From NCBI GenBank assembly GCA_934725105.1, contig CAKVBD010000029.1:1-24832 (forward strand): a DNA stretch of 24,832 bases, written 5' to 3'. Shown in pieces: positions 24,459 to 24,832 of this stretch (the first letter of the stretch is position 1; every line of letters starts with the position of its first letter). The position numbers and the translations under genes are program-made. The notes beneath the pieces are model-generated. The model made no database searches. It saw only the letters and a program-made list of their open reading frames with translations, and was not told the DNA's origin. The stretch comes from an uncultured Bulleidia sp. GTDB taxonomy: Bacteria; Bacillota_I; Bacilli_A; Erysipelotrichales; Erysipelotrichaceae.

Positions 24459-24832
24459 AAGCCAATAGGTTATGGATATTTCTTGCATCGATGTGCTGAA
24501 TTATAACGATTTTCATGTATTACAGGCACTTTTAAAACAAAACGTCACGTTTCATTTATAAATGGCCTTTGTGTAATGCCCTCATCGTTATGGGTGTGCA
24601 CCTCCCGTGTCTACCAGGATCACTCTTATTTAAGAGGCCCTAACTTCCTTCGTCCCACATATCCATAACCTGGGTGCCGATTAAGCTCGTTTGCAGGATC
24701 GTTGCCCTATGGTGAAAATATCTATCGGCTACCAGCTCATACTTTGTCGTTTATCTGTCATAGACAGATTGAGATGTCCGAGACTTATCAGTCACCTGAA
24801 TCTGTCTACGACTTTTTACTGCTCTGTTACTT
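24459..24832. ncRNA. Candidate structured RNA, unidentified, running off the window end
   Basis: No protein gene is seen in this stretch, yet it is dense with long complementary segments. AGGTTATGGATAT (24467-24479) pairs exactly with 24659-24671, closing a domain of 205 bases. Inside it, ATAACGAT (24503-24510) pairs with 24584-24591, and small hairpins lie at 24540-24552, 24553-24564 and 24623-24636. A second domain has GGT-GCCGAT (24673-24681) pairing with 24724-24733 with one bulge. A third has TAGACAGATT (24761-24770) pairing with 24799-24808. The segment 24591-24740 is about 59% purine on the minus strand, which favours that strand, but a T-run at 24813-24817 after the last stem would fit the plus strand. 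I do not recognise RNase P, tmRNA, SRP, T-box or a common riboswitch. Confidence 0.55.

Noticed and set aside
24389..24832. RNase P, tmRNA, SRP RNA or T-box in the right-hand intergenic region
   Set aside because: The conserved sequences I would expect (for example GAGGAAAGTCC of RNase P, the tRNA-like end of tmRNA, the T-box GGTGG motif) are absent on both strands, so the region is reported as unidentified.

Overview
The window looks like chromosome from a low-GC, anaerobic, gut-type Firmicute, most likely Erysipelotrichia or a related clostridial lineage. That placement is a guess from three things: AT-rich DNA with strong AGGAGG-type ribosome binding sites, a two-gene FeoA/FeoB iron system, and a radical 2-hydroxyacyl-CoA dehydratase activase of the kind found in strict anaerobes. 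No rRNA, tRNA, CRISPR array, transposase or prophage gene is visible. Genes are tightly packed, with many 4-base ATGA overlaps, and several stop codons lie inside the terminator hairpin.

Layout. (1) 57-4227, minus strand: two different SAM-dependent methyltransferases, a ZIP metal transporter, a BAAT-type acyl hydrolase/transferase and a second alpha/beta hydrolase, followed by a C-terminally truncated TetR gene with its own promoter and a perfect palindromic operator. (2) 4308-7208, minus: ferrous iron operon feoA-feoA-feoB plus a short DtxR/MntR-like winged-helix protein. (3) 7326-10536, minus: zinc MetE-like methyltransferase, M32 carboxypeptidase and xanthine phosphoribosyltransferase. 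(4) 10707-15813, plus: a double-domain dehydratase activase, an HgdB-like dehydratase component and a DegV fatty-acid-binding protein. (5) 15830-19168, minus: galactose mutarotase, GH32 sucrose/fructan hydrolase and purine nucleoside phosphorylase. (6) 19235-22067, plus: an FtsW/RodA glycosyltransferase and a class B penicillin-binding protein, a peptidoglycan synthase pair. (7) 22092-24388, minus: an ABC-2 permease and its ATPase. (8) 24389-24832: no gene, but rich in long complementary segments that suggest a structured RNA running out of the window.

How the parts connect. The most interesting link is between regions 1 and 2. The promoter of the methyltransferase/ZIP operon carries an inverted repeat with the same 7-base arms (GTTAGTT/AACTAAC) as the operator lying on the feo promoter. 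A second feo site, in the 5' leader, matches it at 14 of 16 positions. This suggests one metal-dependent regulator controls both iron import and an uncharacterised methyltransferase-ZIP-hydrolase operon. The second item worth attention is the folded, unidentified RNA-like region at the right edge.
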